A stretch of DNA of 64,000 nucleotides from the NCBI RefSeq assembly GCF_000499385.1, contig NW_013654618.1:62001-126000 (forward strand), written 5' to 3'. The notes below the pieces were generated by a model. That model did no database searches. It saw only the letters and a program-made list of their open reading frames with translations, and was not told the DNA's origin. The position numbers were made by a program, and so were the translations under genes. The stretch is from Eimeria necatrix (Eukaryota; Apicomplexa; Conoidasida; Eucoccidiorida; Eimeriidae). Below are positions 13,217 to 24,722 of the stretch, piece by piece (within the stretch, counting starts at the first letter, position 1; each line of letters begins with the position of its first letter).

Positions 13217-13897
13217 CTCTAGAGCAGTTCAAACCCCTTGGGGAGCCTGTGTGGAGTCCAGGACTACCCGTTGGGGTTTGGTCAAAAAGTAACGCAGCTT
13301 TTCCATGGGAGATGGCAGGCGGAACACAGTCGAAGTGCTTCTACCAGGAAATTACATAAATCATTCGAAAATTATAAAACGGGACGTGAGTGCAAGGGCA
13401 GATCAAAGCAGCTCAGGGCTGGGGATTGAACACGCCCTCTTGCCTCAAATACCTACGTTCCAGGAAGAAACGTTTTTGTAGACTCTCTGATTCGCTCAGG
13501 CAAAAAATGGCTAGTTATGTGTACTGTTTTATTCTCCTCTAGCTGAGCCTTCACAATATACGCAAACAGGCTCAAAGGGCACCATATTCTACCTGTGGCA
13601 TACTTGTTAGTGCTCGCATGTGGGGGCCCTTCTCGGTGCCCAGTGTTCAACACAGTTTAGTTTTTTCCTCTTTTCCGCTTGTTTTTTCATTCCGTGTGAG
13701 TTTCATATGTGACAGTACAAGAGTCGCATGCTAAAGGAACTGCCGAAGGCGCTTTGGTGTTTGTGCCCCGTGCTGTCCTTGCGTGTCTCCTGTGGTCCGT
13801 AGCAACCCCTATTCTTTCGTTTTCTGCCCCATTTTTTCTAAAGCATCATTTTCCCTTGGAACTTTTGCTACTATCTGGGCCGATACATTAGACGCGG
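13217..13897. promoter_or_regulatory. Divergent intergenic region between Der and Fcf2-type genes
   Basis: This 0.68 kb gap lies between two genes that start in opposite directions, so it must hold both promoters or one shared bidirectional promoter. It is T-rich on the plus strand next to the Fcf2-type start (13660-13870) and lacks CAG repeats. I see no motif I can name. Confidence 0.5.
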
Positions 13898-15304
13898 ATG
13901 GGTCGAAACACCGCGGCGGGGAAGGCCACGGAAGGTCAAGCTCGTACCGAGGGCGGGGCTGAGAGTGAAATCAGCTGCATTATCACTAGCAGCTGTGATG
14001 GTGGCAGTAACAGCAATGAGAGCAGCAACAGCGTCAGTGACGGCCGAAGAACGCGTGGCGCAAAAGGGATCCAGGATGCTGCCTCTGGCTGCAACGACAC
14101 AACTACAGTGGTTGCCGGTAACAGCCGCAGCAGCAAACTGAGGGGAAACAGAACAAGTTTCAAGGATTTACCTCATGACAGCAAAGAAAGCAGTGCCTCT
14201 TCAAAGGAAAACAGTATCAGTAGCGCGCCCAGCGGTAACTGGAATCGTAACAGCAGCGACAGAAACAGAAGCACAGGAGACAGCAACAGCATCAGCAGCA
14301 AAAACAAAGTGCAGCTGCTTCGTCCCGTGGCTCTTGCAACCCCTAGAATATCCCTTAGCCTTTTGCACAGCACGTCTTTACCCAAGGCCTCTTCGTACAG
14401 CCCTCCTCAAGTCCCCTTATCTGTTCAGGGCGCAGATGAGCAGAAGAGCGGCAGTTTAGCACAGCCAGCAGAAACAGTAGGAAATTCTCTTCCTCCTGCC
14501 TTCAGTCACCTTTCTCTGGGTCGGCAAGCCCCCACACCCCTACTTAAGCCACTCAACAAGCCAAGTGGTCCATCAGTGGAAGACAGGGTCTTCCTGGATA
14601 CAACAGCAGCACCTGGAGTCGTCAGCTTGCAACCTGTTGAACCTGCTAGGGAATGTGTACCGCTGAGCAGCAGCAGCAACACACTGAATGTACCTGGCGA
14701 AAGGGACGACAGGAAAGTAGCGGAAGCAGTGGCTGCAGGTGGCTTGCCTCTTTCTATGGCTTCGGTTGCAATGCAGCAGAAGAGGCCTGTGAGTGATGCC
14801 TCTCTGATCTGTACGGACATATCTGTGCTGCAAAAAGCGGAAAAAGAGAGGCGTCGAGTTGCAGAAAAGCAGCAACTGCGGCAGTGGTTCAACATGCCCC
14901 TAACGGAAGTATCCCCACAGATGCAGAGGGAGCTGAAAGCTCTGCAGCTCTGGGCGCATGCAAACAGCAAGACGTTCAGTGGCCGTAACAGGGAGCCCGT
15001 GGTGCCCATGGTGAAGCAGAAAGGCAACAGCAGTGGCTTTCCTATCCATGCTGCATACATGGGAGTAGCTCGTGTTGTGGGAGGAGGCCTCCGCGGAGTC
15101 GGGGGAGGCCTCGAATCGCAGGCCGCTGGTACGGCCAACAAGGGACCGAGAGGGAGGGGAGGGGCTTCTTCTGTGCTTCAGGAGATGCTCAGAGACCCAA
15201 ATGTAGCTAAATGGACAAGAAAAAAGTGCAGAGAAATACGACAGAATAACGCAAACAGGATCACGAAGGTAGTGCCACGAAGGAATAAAAGGCTCAAGAA
15301 ATGA
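13898..15304 (+). CDS. FCF2: Fcf2-domain pre-rRNA processing protein
   Basis: Single-exon frame of 468 residues from an ATG to TGA. The first two thirds are low-complexity Ser/Asn/Gly/Ala sequence encoded by AGC/CAG-type codons. The C-terminal part matches the Fcf2 domain pattern: a charged helix leading into QWFNMPLTEVSPQMQREL, then KALQLWAHANSKTF, a linker with Gly repeats, VLQEMLRDPNVAKWTRKKC and a very basic tail ending RRNKRLKK. Fcf2 (TDIF2/DNTTIP2 in animals) is a nucleolar factor of the small-subunit processome needed for early 18S rRNA cleavages. The expected fungal motif around the phenylalanine-tyrosine-lysine turn is weakened here and a Gly-rich insert separates the two conserved blocks, so the call rests mainly on the N- and C-terminal blocks of the domain. 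It is divergently paired with Der. Confidence 0.72.
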   Translation: MGRNTAAGKATEGQARTEGGAESEISCIITSSCDGGSNSNESSNSVSDGRRTRGAKGIQDAASGCNDTTTVVAGNSRSSKLRGNRTSFKDLPHDSKESSASSKENSISSAPSGNWNRNSSDRNRSTGDSNSISSKNKVQLLRPVALATPRISLSLLHSTSLPKASSYSPPQVPLSVQGADEQKSGSLAQPAETVGNSLPPAFSHLSLGRQAPTPLLKPLNKPSGPSVEDRVFLDTTAAPGVVSLQPVEPARECVPLSSSSNTLNVPGERDDRKVAEAVAAGGLPLSMASVAMQQKRPVSDASLICTDISVLQKAEKERRRVAEKQQLRQWFNMPLTEVSPQMQRELKALQLWAHANSKTFSGRNREPVVPMVKQKGNSSGFPIHAAYMGVARVVGGGLRGVGGGLESQAAGTANKGPRGRGGASSVLQEMLRDPNVAKWTRKKCREIRQNNANRITKVVPRRNKRLKK

Positions 15305-16378
15305 ATGCTTGGCAGGAATTAGTGGGGGTGTGAACAAGTAGAAGGGATTAATCGCTTGTGGTAGATTCTCATTTCGCATGTAGAGGCCACCAAGAGCGCT
15401 GTGCTCTTGCATGAAAGCCAAGATGCAAAGTTAAGGAGCAACAGGCTATGTTTTTCGGAACATGGACGGTGCTGTGTTGCTACCTCCCCTTTTGGGGCGC
15501 GCGAACATTTTGGAGCTACTGCAACGGCCCACAGGGCCCTAAATTCAGAGAGCACTACGAAACATTTTTTAGCTCTGAGGCAGCCTTTACAGCATGCCCA
15601 TTTGGTCCCGCAGAGCCCTCTGTGGTGCCTTGCATGACTTTTTGCAGGGAATTGTAGACACACATTGCCTGGGTTCTGAGTACTTGTCAGTATAAGAGAA
15701 GGCTTCTCTTCGATAGAGCTGACAGGTCTCGCCTGCATAGAGCTAAGGAGCCACTTTTACAGCGGCCGGGGTCCCTTCTAGTTGATGCGGTTGGAATGGC
15801 GTGCTTTGTGGTACTGTGAGCACCACACTTCTACAGCACTAGCCAGAGGCACGTCCACGTCTGATCGTCGCGGTATTTTAGGGGCCCCTAGTTGAGCAGA
15901 CTAGTCTTTGCGGCTGTCAAGCACGGCTGCTATTCTTTGGCTCTCTTTTTGCTAAGACAGTTGATTAGAGGCGGAGCGGCAAACTCTAGGTTTGTTGCAC
16001 CGCTTTTATCCTTTAAAAAATTGTTTTTAGGAGAGGGTTTGTGCCTCCGAAAGCACCGTTTTGCATAAATGCGACGTGCCCATCCGTGGTGCGGGTGTAA
16101 CGATGAACATGAATGTTTTTTAAGTGCAATGCGTTTATAGTTACATTGTATACACGTTTTGACTGTAGGTGTCACATTGTGTCTGCACATTGCTCGCCCT
16201 TCTTAGGACAAGACTCCTGGAGCCTCTTGGCGCATACGTTAAAGAAACAAATAACAACCTGATCGCAAAGCAAATACAGTGGAGTACGCTGAATCGAGCA
16301 AGGAAAGGATGGCCTTGCCCGCAAGCCGAAACAGCGCATGCAGCATTCCAGCTTTCTGTGCCACAGCTGGTGCCGTTG
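15305..16378. other. Convergent intergenic region, no gene seen
   Basis: About 1.1 kb between the stop of the Fcf2-type gene (plus) and the stop of the giant Gln-rich gene (minus). It should contain both 3' UTRs. Open frames here are short, with no repeat bias and no plausible splice partners. Confidence 0.5.
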
Positions 16379-19300
16379 TCAATATTGCAGATTATGCAGT
16401 GTTCTTGTTGCAACTTGTGATGGTTTGCTGCTTGTTCTGTCGTGAGAGATTCCTCCGTCTGGTGTGCGGTGTCTTTCTGCACTTCTCTGCTGGGCTCTTT
16501 TCCGATTGGCTTCTCTTTGCTGCTGCGCTCGCATTAGCATCGGCAGCTCAGAAAGGTTAAAATCTGATGTCGGCGGCATTGTTGCCGAAGCTGCAGCAAC
16601 ACCTGCCACGGAGGTGCTAGCAGCAGGTTCTGACGGGGTAGCACCATAGCTCCTCCGATGTGTCACACCAGAATAAAGATGCTGCGGCCTCTCGCCCAAT
16701 GCGTCTACGGGATCCCCTGGGGATCCCTTGGTCTCTTGTCTGGATAAGAAGGGTTTCAGTCTGTCCTTCACCTTGGCAGCAAAAGCCTTGGCCGCTGCGG
16801 GGGCCCCTGAAAAATCAAGCCTTGCCCCTCTTCTTCTGCTGAGGCTCCTGGAGCCGCGGGTTTGACACCCTTTGGAGTGCCCCCAGGTTCCTGACCCAGC
16901 GGAGGACCAGTGAGCGGCGCCCGATGATCCGTCGATCCCTGCATCACTACCTCTACGCTCCTTCATGTAATATCTTTCAACGAATTGAGGGGCATACCGG
17001 TGCCCGTCCCCCTCTAGAGAGCCTTCTGCACACCACGGAAAGGATATGCCGTGGGCTGATGGAAGTGTCGGCGCGGCAGCAGAAAAGTGTCGTCCCTCAT
17101 GTCGATCCCTCTTCAGGTGGGTGCTCAGGACCTCAACACCCTTCTGCGTGAATTCGCCGAGGTCCGTATACGCTTCCTGCTGCCCTGGATGTTGATATGC
17201 TGAGTCCACACCAGCTGCTGAGTGTGGGCCCCTACAACCGGTCTCAGCTGAGCTCCTGCGACGGCGGCGAGGCGCTTTTTCATCCTTTCTCTCCTCGTCA
17301 GCTTCTGCTCCACCAGTCACTTGGTTGAAATTGCATTTCGTCTTATTTATCTCCTTCAATTCTTCTCTGACACCAGCACGCACTCTGCCGCTGCTGCAGC
17401 TTGCTGCTCTGTTGCTGCGATTTTGAGGGGCCGAAGGGCTGCCGGTGCGGTAAGGTGGAGCATCCGATGCCTCATTTGCATATTCGAGTGATTCTATCGG
17501 TCCATTCAGCTCAGGAGACAAGACATCGATTTCAAGGACTTCCTCGCCCTGTTTTGTGTTTACTATTTGGGCCTCAGCTGCTGTAGCCGTTGCCACTGCT
17601 GCGCGAGCTGCAGCCGCGGCAGCAGAGGCTGCTGCTGCCGCCGCTGCTATCTGCTGTCGGCCTTCTGCAGCTGCTAATGTGTCTTCGTCCCATTCCTGCT
17701 GCTGCCGCTGGGCCTCAAGCGGGAGAGCGAAGATCTCCGAGCCTTCTTGCGATCTTTCAACAGTAACTGGTAAGGTTTTCTTGTTGCTCCGCTGCTGCGG
17801 TTGCTGCAATTGATGCTGCGCTGGCTCTTCGTTTTCGCCGTCATCAATCCTTTCCCTTTCGAGACCAAATATGTCAGATAGTGGGGTCTCGACTGAAAAG
17901 TCGGTTTCCACCGCAACATCAGCTGTTTTTTCTTTGGGTGCCTCCTCTAATGTTTCCGCTGTTGCTGCTGTGCTTGCTGCAGCCATCCGAAGAAGCTGCG
18001 GCTGCTGGATGGCAAGATCTTTCTGAATTGTATAAGCATCCTCCCTTGTTTGCACTGAAGTTGCCTCGTAGCGAATTGAGGAGACGTCGCTTCTTGCTTT
18101 GTCCCCACAAAATCCAGAGGACGCCCCAAAAGGAATTCCATCCGGCATGCCGAAAACTTGGCGGTGGAAATCTGCGCCTACTTCCTGCTGAGTAGCCGTT
18201 GACTGAGCAGCACTAGCAGGTGCTATGCCTGCTACCGCAGCAGCCGCCTCTGTACACTCTTTCTCTCTTGCTTCAGTTTCCACCAGACCTGGATCCCGTA
18301 AGTCGTCCTCAGTGTGAACTCCAAATATCCCTGAACTGACTGTGCTGTGTTTCGGAAGGTTCTTGGTGCCTTCACGCGCAGAGTCTGTTGAGGTTTCCTC
18401 AGACCTCTGCATGCGGACTTGCGCTCGGCTACCTTGGTGTTCGTTTTGTGCTGCTGCTGTTGACTTATTTTCAGGTAACGCTGCACCCTCTAGCAACTGC
18501 TGGATAGGCACGCCTTCCGAGCGGTCAAGACCCCTATCATTGCTCGAATTCAAGCGCCTCCGCTGTCTGTCCCGTCGGTACTCGGAAAGGAATATTTGCT
18601 GTTGCTGCTGCAAGAACGCCAGCTGCTGCTGCCGCTCCTGACGACGCCTAGAACCCTGTCGTTCGCGTTCCATCAGAGATTCCAGCTCTGCCTCTTCCCG
18701 CCTCTCTCGTTCTCTAATGTTGTGCTGCTGTTGCACATCCAGCTGATGCTGCAACTCATGCAACTGTGACTGTGGCTGCCGCTGCTGATAAAGGCTCCTC
18801 AGAGAATGGCTGCTACGCATAGAAGGAGTGTTTCCTAGGGGCTCTTCCAGTGGAGATGCGGAGAGCTGTGAAGGAGAAATGCTCGAGCACTGTGCCCCTA
18901 GTAATGCAGAAGGCATGCGACTAAGCTGCTCAGAAGTGTTCAGTCCCATCGAAGACTGCTGCTGTAGCAAAGGCTGCTGCTGTTTCTTGCACCGCTGCGG
19001 ACTATTGTTTCTGCTGCCTGCCAGGGCTCGGTCACCATTCAACGCCCTGGGGGCTTCGCCCTTCATGGGTGAAAGCTCGTCTTGCTGTTTTTGCAGCATC
19101 TCTTGCTGCTGTTGTTGCTGTTTTTCCATTTCTGTTAGGCGCTCAAATCGCTCTTGCAGCTCCCGACCCTTTAGTTTCTCTTCTTCTGATGGGGGGGAAC
19201 TCCGCCCACCCATTAGGGCCTGTGTTTCCTGGTCACGTCTGAGAGGCCGCTGATGCTGGCGAGAAGCACTTGGTTTTCTACTCATGTCAACTGCTGACTC

Positions 19301-22300
19301 GGCTACCGTAGCTTTCTCAGGTGTGAAAGACGCCGGCTGTATAGGTAGGATGCGGGGTGTAAACCCCCGCGTATTGTTTTCAACTTGCAAACTGCTGGTC
19401 CGTATGCGTCGCCCCACCGCAAGCCCCTCATCAATCGAAGTACGGCCCACAATTGTTTGGCTGCTGCTGCTGTTTCTGCCTCTGTGCATAAGTCCTCTCC
19501 TGGGTATATGCTTTCCTCTAGATCCGCCTTCTATGGATTCTTGGAATTGGGACCTCTGGTAAAGAGGATGGTAGCTGTTGGGATCCATAGGAGTCAATGG
19601 GTATTGAGAGGGACCAGAATTTTCTATATTGGCAGTCTCATGGTAGCTCGAGACAGTTCGACTAGACTGCACTTCCGGGATCTGGGGCAAGGGCTGTCCT
19701 CGGGTAGCCCGGAAGTCTCCCGTGACCTCTTTGACGCCAGAGACGGGAGGCCCGCTCAAAAAAGGCAGTTCTTCGTGTGAAGTTGTCGCCTCTGGTCGTC
19801 CTGCTGCTGTTTGAGCTGCTGCTCTCGAAATGCTCTCAGTCGCGTATGGGTTTGTTCTGAAGGAGTGGAAGGAGTACGTCTTTGGAGTCACTGAGCTGCT
19901 GACAAGGCCTAAAGACTCGGGTGAGATTTGTCCATCGAGTGTGTCGCTAAAGCGTCCCTGGCTGTTGCTGCTTCGGTACCTAGTTGCTTCGGCAGCCCTC
20001 AAAAACGCGCGAGCACTTCCTGCTGCTGCTGCCACTGCTGCATGGGAGCGCTCCTCAATACTTTCCGAGACTCCGCCGCGGCGTCGCTGTAATAGCATGG
20101 TCTGTGGGCCTTCAGCTTGCTGTGATATTAACCACGTGGGGGACCTCACTAAGGGCGTTTCCCTCGCAGTAAGAGGCCCAGCCATGCTGCTTCCTGCGGA
20201 TGTCCTGGTTGACTGTACGGAAGGCCCTTCACTCGACAAGACACCCCTAGAGGAGAGAGGTGCCTCCGAGATGGGCCCGACAGATGGGTACCTTAAGTCT
20301 AATGGTTCTAAGGTGGGCAGCATGGAAGGGTTGCAGACCTCTTCAAAAGGGACTCGCGTTTGCTGCTGTTGATCAGAGAGCTGTTGATTATACCGTGAAG
20401 AGCTAGCTGGAAGAGAATATGAAAGCATATCCATGTCACAGATGCAGAGCGGAACGGTGGGAGAAGCTGACGCACTCCTCGCTGCATGGGCCTGTTTTTG
20501 CTGTCTTTGTCTTGTGAGAAAGACGGAGAAGACAGTCTCTGCCTCTCCTTCGGATGCCGCGTCGCACTGTGCCTTTGTGCCTGGATCCCCTTCCGGCAAA
20601 AAGCTGTCGAAAGCTCCATGTGGGAAAAACACCATGCTGCTGTTACTACCGGTGCCAGCGGCAGACCGCTGCTGCTGCGCAACGTCACGTAAGAGCCTCT
20701 CCTGAATCGCTTCCGCCTCATCCTCTGCAATCAGTGGGCATCCCAAAGCTCCTCCAAGGGACCCTCTACTCTCCAGCGGTGTCAGAAGGTCAACAGAGTC
20801 TTGAAAGGGAGGTAGCGGGATGGCACACCCTGCTGTTGATGCTTCGGCGGCGGAATCAGGAGAATAGCTGAGCCCTTGAGGCACCTCGTCGGCTAGGGGT
20901 CCTGTCCCTCCCGTAGCAGAAGGCCTTGGGTGTCCAGAGGAAAATGCAGCAGCATCACCTGCCATAGCTGCTACTCCTACCTCTACCTCTGTTACCCCTG
21001 CCGCTGCTGCGCCTGCCGCATCTGATGCATCTGCTGCTCCTATGGTAAGGGCTGTTTTGACCGTTTGGTCTTCAGATAAAGGCTTTGCTTCCGCGGGTGT
21101 TGCTACTGCTTCTCCTTGAGTGGCTGCTTCGACAGGGCTCCAAGACCCAACTGCATCGTCCTCAGCTTCTTTAGCAGCAGGCACAGGCGGTGCTGCTGTC
21201 CCCTCATCTTGAGCAGGGCTAATAGTGCCACATTCCTCGTGTTTCTGCTGCCTTTGCTGCTGTTCCTCTTCTTGCGAAGGCCGCTGTGTTTGCTGTTGAT
21301 GCAGCAAATCTTCCTGTTGCATTTGCTGCAATTCCTGCTGTTGTTGCTTCTCCTCAAGAGTTTGCTGCCTTTCATGCTGCATCTGCTGCTCTCTCTGCTG
21401 TTGCAATGTCTGGAACTCACCCTGCTCGTTCTGTTGCAGCAGCTGCAGCTGTTGCTTCGCCCATTTAATTTCTTGCAAGTGTTGCTCCAGTTCCTCCTGT
21501 TGCACTCGACCTAGTGCCTCCTCCTGCGGCTGCTGCTGTCGATATTCGTGTTGCGATTTCTGCTGTTCCTCGTGCAGCTGGTTCTGATGAAGCTGATTTT
21601 CCTCTTGCCACTGTTGCTGGTGTACCGGCTGCAGCTGCTGTGCCTGCTGTAGCTGTTGCCCCTGTTGCGTGCACTGTAATTCCTGCTGCTGAGGCTGCTG
21701 CTGCTGTTCGTTCTGTTGCTGCATTTCCTGCAGCTGCATCTGCTCCTGCTCCTCTGCCAATCGTACGTGCATCTCCTGCTCCTGTTGCTGCTGCTGTTCC
21801 TGTAGTATCTTTTGTTCCTCCTTCTGCAGCAGGTGTTGATGTTGTTCCCGTAGAACCTTTTGATCCTGCTGCTGCAGCTGCTGGCCTTGTTCAAATAGCT
21901 GCATCGGCTCTTGCTGCTGCTCCTGTCCATGCAGCCTTTGCTTGTGCTTTTCTTGCAGTGCTGTACTTTCCTCGTGCTGCTGCACTTGTTGCTGCTGTTC
22001 CTGCAGTGGCACCTCCTCTTGCTGCTTCTCCTGTTGTAGTTGCTGCAGCTGTGGCTCTGCCTGCAGTACGTTTTGTTCCTCCTGCTGCTGCTCGTGCTGC
22101 AGTTGTTGATCCTGTACTTGCAGTCCCTTTGTCCCATCTCCATGCTTCTGTAGATTTTCGGCGTCTCGCAGGAGTTTCATGAGTTCAGTGAGCTGCCAGT
22201 CGGTAGTCAAGTCTTTTCCCGCTTCTGTGCAGCTGTGGTACGTCGCCAGGAGCGCTTTCTTGTTGCTAGGCATCTGCTCCAGAAGCTCGCCCAGCGCTCT

Positions 22301-23626
22301 TGGTGCCCCCTCTTTCTGCAGCTTTGTGGCGAAATATGGTACACTTTCTAGCAGCTGAGGGTGCTCTATCTGGAGCTGCTCCAGCACCTCTGACAGATTG
22401 TGCAGTAGCGCCGCCTCGCAGTCAATAGTATCAACAGCCGCCACTTTTTCTGCGGAAGCCACTGGTGCCGTTACTGGCGAGGAGCTTTGCTGACCACAAC
22501 CATCAAGCTGCATGTTGTCTCTGCTGCCTTCTTCATGTGCAACAGCAGGCAGAGGCGACAGAGCTACAGCTTCCTCTTTTTCCTCATCAAAGGGGTTCGC
22601 TGACTTTGACGGCATTGCTGCATCTACATCTGCTGAAGTTGTTGCAACTTTAGAAGGAGGCTCGTTCGCTCTTATGGTCTGATCATCTGCAGGGGCAACA
22701 GCTTTTCTCTCGTGATCCTCTTCCTTTACGGCTTCACTGTTTTGCCGCTTGCTGTGTGCTCTTGCTCCTTTGTTGCTCTTGCTACGGTGGCAGCTGCGGG
22801 CGGTCTTAAGCTTGCAGCTGTTGTTCTTCCTGCTCCTGTTTTCCTGTAAATGAAGAGACTCTGATGGCCTCCGCTGTCGGGCGCTACAATTTTCGGAGTC
22901 CCTTGTGGAGGGTCCCCTCATGGAAGCTCCAGAAGAGCGCCGCTGATCCATCGGTAGCGAAAAGTTGGCGTTTTTGTCTGAGCACTTCCTACAACTAGGC
23001 TCAGCGTCGTATGCTGCCTCCTTGTGTGGAGACAAACTGCGCAGGGAGGGGGAGTGGCTTGCAGTGACGAGGCCATGAGACATCTCACTGTCTAGATAGC
23101 CGCTTTGGCTGAATGCTGCAGAGTGCCTGTGGGCCTGCTGCTGATGGAGCTTGACAGGGGTTGAAAGCCCAGCACTCAATTCAGTTGAACCGAATGCTGC
23201 AAGCACCTGCAGCGCGCAAGCAGTCAAACGCAGCCCCAGACGCTTCCCGCATATCCCGCATCTCAGAATATAATGGATATCTGTGGGAGGACAAACACTG
23301 GTAAGGCACCCTAGACGGCTAAAATTTACGCTGTACGTGCCAGAGTCTGCAACCGCCGAACTTCCACGGCATCCAGCGCTCGACTGGCTTCTCTAGCAAA
23401 GGCTTTCGAATGCAGGGAGAGAAGAACTGTGGCCTCGAGATTGAGTTTCTGCGGCTCAGTTGGAGCTGCAGCAGTGGCAGAAGGCGAAAAACATATCTCC
23501 TGCAGTTTGCGCCGCTGCTTTTGCTGCTGGCGCAGAGCCTTCGGCAGCGGAGTTTTTATAGTGCCAAGCAACAAACACCAGAGGGTTTTCCCAGAGTAGC
23601 GTTGCACGACAAGGTAGTAGGAGTAC
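16379..23626 (-). CDS. Giant Gln-rich low-complexity protein, function unknown (5' end incomplete)
   Basis: One exon of about 6.9 kb (23280-16379) encodes some 2,300 residues without a stop. It joins in phase to an upstream exon 23626-23337 across a 56 nt GTACAG...CACAG intron. A stop codon precedes the upstream exon in frame with no ATG, so at least one more 5' exon is missing from my model. Composition from the N-terminus: a Ser/Arg/Lys-rich basic region; a possibly folded segment at about 22420-22150 (LEQLQIEHPQLLESVPYFA...); roughly 300 residues dominated by Gln with Glu and Leu (22130-21230); an Ala-rich stretch; Ser/Gln-rich sequence; a basic C-terminus (RANRKRAQQRSAERHR-like). No catalytic motif or membrane span is seen. 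The Gln/Glu/Leu segment could form a long coiled coil. No homologue is recognised; it may be a scaffold or a lineage-specific nuclear or cytoskeletal protein. Confidence 0.75.
21230..22130 (-). repeat. CAG/CAA-encoded poly-Gln-rich tract
   Basis: Plus-strand CTGCTG/TTGCTG/CTCCTG runs read in the minus-strand gene as QQ, QQQ and QQQQQ blocks broken by Glu, Leu, His and Met. The interruptions are frequent, so this is an old, degenerate repeat rather than a pure microsatellite. Confidence 0.9.
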
Positions 23627-24722
23627 CTGAAACAGGGAACACGGGGGACAACATGAAGCTCGGCACATAGAAAGGGAAGGACAAAACGGAGTCGTTGTTC
23701 CCGTAAATGTTTTCTCAACTACTGTACAGGCTTAATGCATAGTAAAAACCGTGAGGAAATCAGGAGGAGTCAGGGACTTAGGACTGTTAGAAAGGCAACA
23801 ACAGACTTCGTCATGCGATTAGTGAAAAGTCTACGGCAAAGAGGTAGAGCATCAGGGTCACTTCATGTGCTTGCCCGTCGCCCCGTACCAATGGTTGTGA
23901 AAACAGTAACGTATACAGTCATAAAAAGTGATTTACGTGCACGCACACTTCAGTAGCAAGGAAGAGTGAAGATCTCCCGTAGACATCAGACTGGCTGAAC
24001 CCTCTGCCGAAAAGGGAGAGGCACTGGGGCCCTGCTCGCCTCTTGCCAAGGCAGGCAATAAAAAGCCCAGCGCTCCGTTTATATATCAAAAAAGGAATGA
24101 AAGATAAGGGGCAATATGGAAAGACGAGATAGAGAGGAGGAAGCAACAATAACTGGTTCAGCTGGACACCGAGAGGGCCCCCATACAGCCACATTCACCA
24201 GCAAGATGACAAGTGTGGCCAGTCCCTCCAAAGACTTGTATGTGTAACTCAAACTCATTTAAATGAATGATGAATCATATAAATGTGAAACGAAGATTAT
24301 GTATCAATGGTCAGCGCTCAAGGGCGGCGGCCGACTGTCGTGGCCTCATCGGCAATGTCGCGCACTGGTTCGAGTCGCGGTCGCAGATCCTTCGCGGAAG
24401 GTTTCACTTCGACAAGAAAACTTCACAGAGATAAAAATTATTATCGAAATTTGTGAATTCCATTTTCAGTGGGAAAATTAAAAAGTTATTTTCGGCTTAT
24501 AGAGCCACTGCGAGTCTTTCAGAACCAAAGTAAAGCAACCATAAAGGCGGCAAACTAAATGGAACTTGATCGCACCTCCTCTCTTCCTCTTTCGCATAAA
24601 CAAGGGGACACTTTGAAGCCAAATTAACATACACGTCTCAAGCTGAATGTCGGGGTACGTCTCTTACTTGTTGGGAAAAGGTGAGGGTGGCGGCTGCGTT
24701 TCATTCAGCATCGCATGTGAGC
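23627..24722. other. Intergenic, no gene defined
   Basis: Lies between the 5' side of the giant Gln-rich gene and the stop of the next minus-strand membrane gene. It probably holds the missing first exon and promoter of the former, but I could not pick an exon with confidence. AT-rich around 24250-24310 and 24420-24500. Confidence 0.4.

Noticed and set aside
13930..15420. Minus-strand open frames (14506-15141, 14900-15421) over the Fcf2-type gene
   Set aside because: Composition is that of antisense low-complexity DNA; the sense frame has the Fcf2 domain.
21116..22182. Long plus-strand Ala/Leu/Pro-rich open frames over the Gln-rich gene
   Set aside because: They are antisense readings of the CAG repeat (CTG/TGC/GCT), with no independent start, splice or domain evidence.
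24320..24395. tRNA-like segment with GGTTCGAGTC
   Set aside because: The T-loop-like motif lacks a pairing 5-bp T stem and I found no matching acceptor stem or D arm.
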